Notes under the pieces: generated by a model
The model's input: only the letters and a program-made list of their open reading frames with translations
The model's database searches: none
Told to the model about the DNA's origin: nothing
Assembly (NCBI GenBank): GCA_016763895.1
Contig: JAESSV010000099.1
Span: 1 to 6,636, forward strand
DNA: 6,636 nt
Direction: 5' to 3'
Source of the DNA: Magnetovibrio sp.
Lineage (GTDB): Bacteria; Pseudomonadota; Alphaproteobacteria; Rhodospirillales; Magnetovibrionaceae
Translations under genes and position numbers: made by a program
In this document: in pieces, positions 6,362 through 6,636 of the stretch
How positions within the stretch are numbered: position 1 is the first letter of the stretch
Layout: the number at the start of each line of letters is the position of its first letter

Positions 6362-6400
6362 ACGCCAGCGCCAGTAATCGAAGCTTAAACGCCAGCGCCA
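6348..6400 (+). repeat. Tandem direct repeat (2 x 26 bases, period 27) across the lolD stop codon
   Basis: Bases 6348-6373 recur exactly at 6375-6400, with one base (6374) between them. The unit starts within the last Leu codon of lolD, contains the Ile-Glu-Ala codons and the TAA stop, an AAGCTT hexamer, and a GC-rich ACGCCAGCGCCA tail. The period of 27 is a multiple of three, so the second copy reproduces the same terminal codons and stop after the real stop. Matching stops sharply at both ends. This looks like a recent replication-slippage or small duplication event that left the protein unchanged. Confidence 0.9.
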
Positions 6401-6450
6401 ATATAGGGGTGACGGGTAACTTCATTCCTAAATCATAAAATGTGTCGTTA

Positions 6451-6475
6451 TGATCTAATTACGGAATTATGATCA
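6451..6475 (+). terminator. Possible AT-rich hairpin between convergent genes
   Basis: TGATCTAATT (6451-6460) can pair with AATTATGATCA (6465-6475) around an ACGG loop, giving about ten base pairs with one bulged T. It lies in the gap where lolD and the minus-strand transporter gene converge, and a partly T-rich run (GTATTATTCTT) follows on the + strand. The stem is AT-rich and the T-run is interrupted, so it would be a weak intrinsic terminator at best. An overlapping alternative pairing, ATCATAA (6432-6438) with TTATGAT (6448-6454), competes with it. Confidence 0.3.
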
Positions 6476-6478
6476 GTA

Positions 6479-6636
6479 TTATTCTTGCTTTAAGAGTGTG
6501 TTTTTAAGGCGCTTTAGCAATCCAATGTTCACAACCAAGCCCAACACGATGAGTGTGCATCCTGCGGCTTTGATCGGCGTCAGGGTTTCGCCTAAAATTA
6601 TGGCGGCCGAGGTCATGCCAAAGGCCGGAACCAGCA
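6479..6636 (-). CDS. EamA/DMT-family transporter, C-terminal end (partial, continues beyond window)
   Basis: Read on the minus strand, the frame enters from the window edge and ends at a TAA (complement of 6479-6481), giving 51 complete codons. The product reads LVPAFGMTSAAIILGETLTP, then a hydrophobic IKAAGCTLIVLGLVVNIG helix, then a basic tail (LLKRLKNTLLKQE). A Pro near the start of one helix, a LGE-T-L/P turn, then a final Gly-rich helix and positive cytoplasmic tail is the usual ending of ten-helix drug/metabolite transporters of the EamA (RhaT/YdcZ-like) group. These are inner-membrane exporters of amino acids, metabolites or drugs; the substrate cannot be inferred from this end. It converges on lolD. 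In the gene order I remember for many alphaproteobacteria, dnaE follows lolD, so the conserved block appears to end here. Confidence 0.78.
   Translation of the reverse strand, partial: LVPAFGMTSAAIILGETLTPIKAAGCTLIVLGLVVNIGLLKRLKNTLLKQE

Noticed and set aside
6348..6400. The 27-base repeat as the beginning of a CRISPR or phage attachment site.
   Set aside because: There are only two copies separated by a single base, with no spacers, no integrase and no tRNA end. A simple tandem duplication explains it.

Overview
The window reads as a compact housekeeping stretch of an alphaproteobacterial chromosome with roughly balanced base composition. The strongest clue is the gene order birA (3' end) - coaX - rnj (RNase J) - mce, followed a little further on by lolC/E - lolD. 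From memory, this backbone is typical of many alphaproteobacteria. All complete genes lie on the + strand with very short gaps or overlaps. Only the last ~160 bases carry a gene on the - strand. I cannot name the genus.

Layout. 1-144: last 47 codons of biotin-protein ligase (BirA). 177-932: type III pantothenate kinase (CoaX). 929-2605: ribonuclease J, overlapping coaX by 4 bases. 2608-3012: methylmalonyl-CoA epimerase, 2 bases later. 3039-3227 and 3233-3367: two very small, unrecognised, single-pass membrane proteins in tandem. 3370-3918: DNA-3-methyladenine glycosylase I (Tag family) with a GTG start. 3918-4355: a secreted protein of unknown function with one cysteine near each end. 4441-5685: LolC/E-type lipoprotein-releasing permease. 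5678-6361: its ATPase LolD, overlapping the permease gene by 8 bases. 6348-6400: an exact 26-base direct repeat (period 27) that duplicates the lolD stop codon region. 6401-6478: AT-rich convergent intergenic region with overlapping inverted repeats. 6479-6636 (- strand): C-terminal 51 codons of an EamA/DMT-type transporter that continues out of the window.

How the genes fit together. BirA (biotin loading), CoaX (first step of CoA synthesis) and Mce (methylmalonyl-CoA racemisation) all touch CoA or biotin-dependent acyl-CoA metabolism. The propionyl-CoA to succinyl-CoA route uses biotin, CoA thioesters and the epimerase, though co-location may reflect ancestral gene order rather than a pathway operon. 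RNase J is an mRNA/rRNA processing nuclease. LolC/E and LolD form the inner-membrane machine that releases outer-membrane lipoproteins. With one permease gene beside lolD, the complex may use two copies of the same permease. In the alphaproteobacterial order I remember, a DUF1467 gene and proS lie between mce and lolC. Here that interval holds the two mini membrane proteins, the tag-like gene and the secreted protein, so it is the locally variable part.

I see no prophage, CRISPR, RNA gene or defence system. The less ordinary items are the two mini membrane ORFs, the secreted protein of unknown function, and the 27-base duplication over the lolD stop codon.
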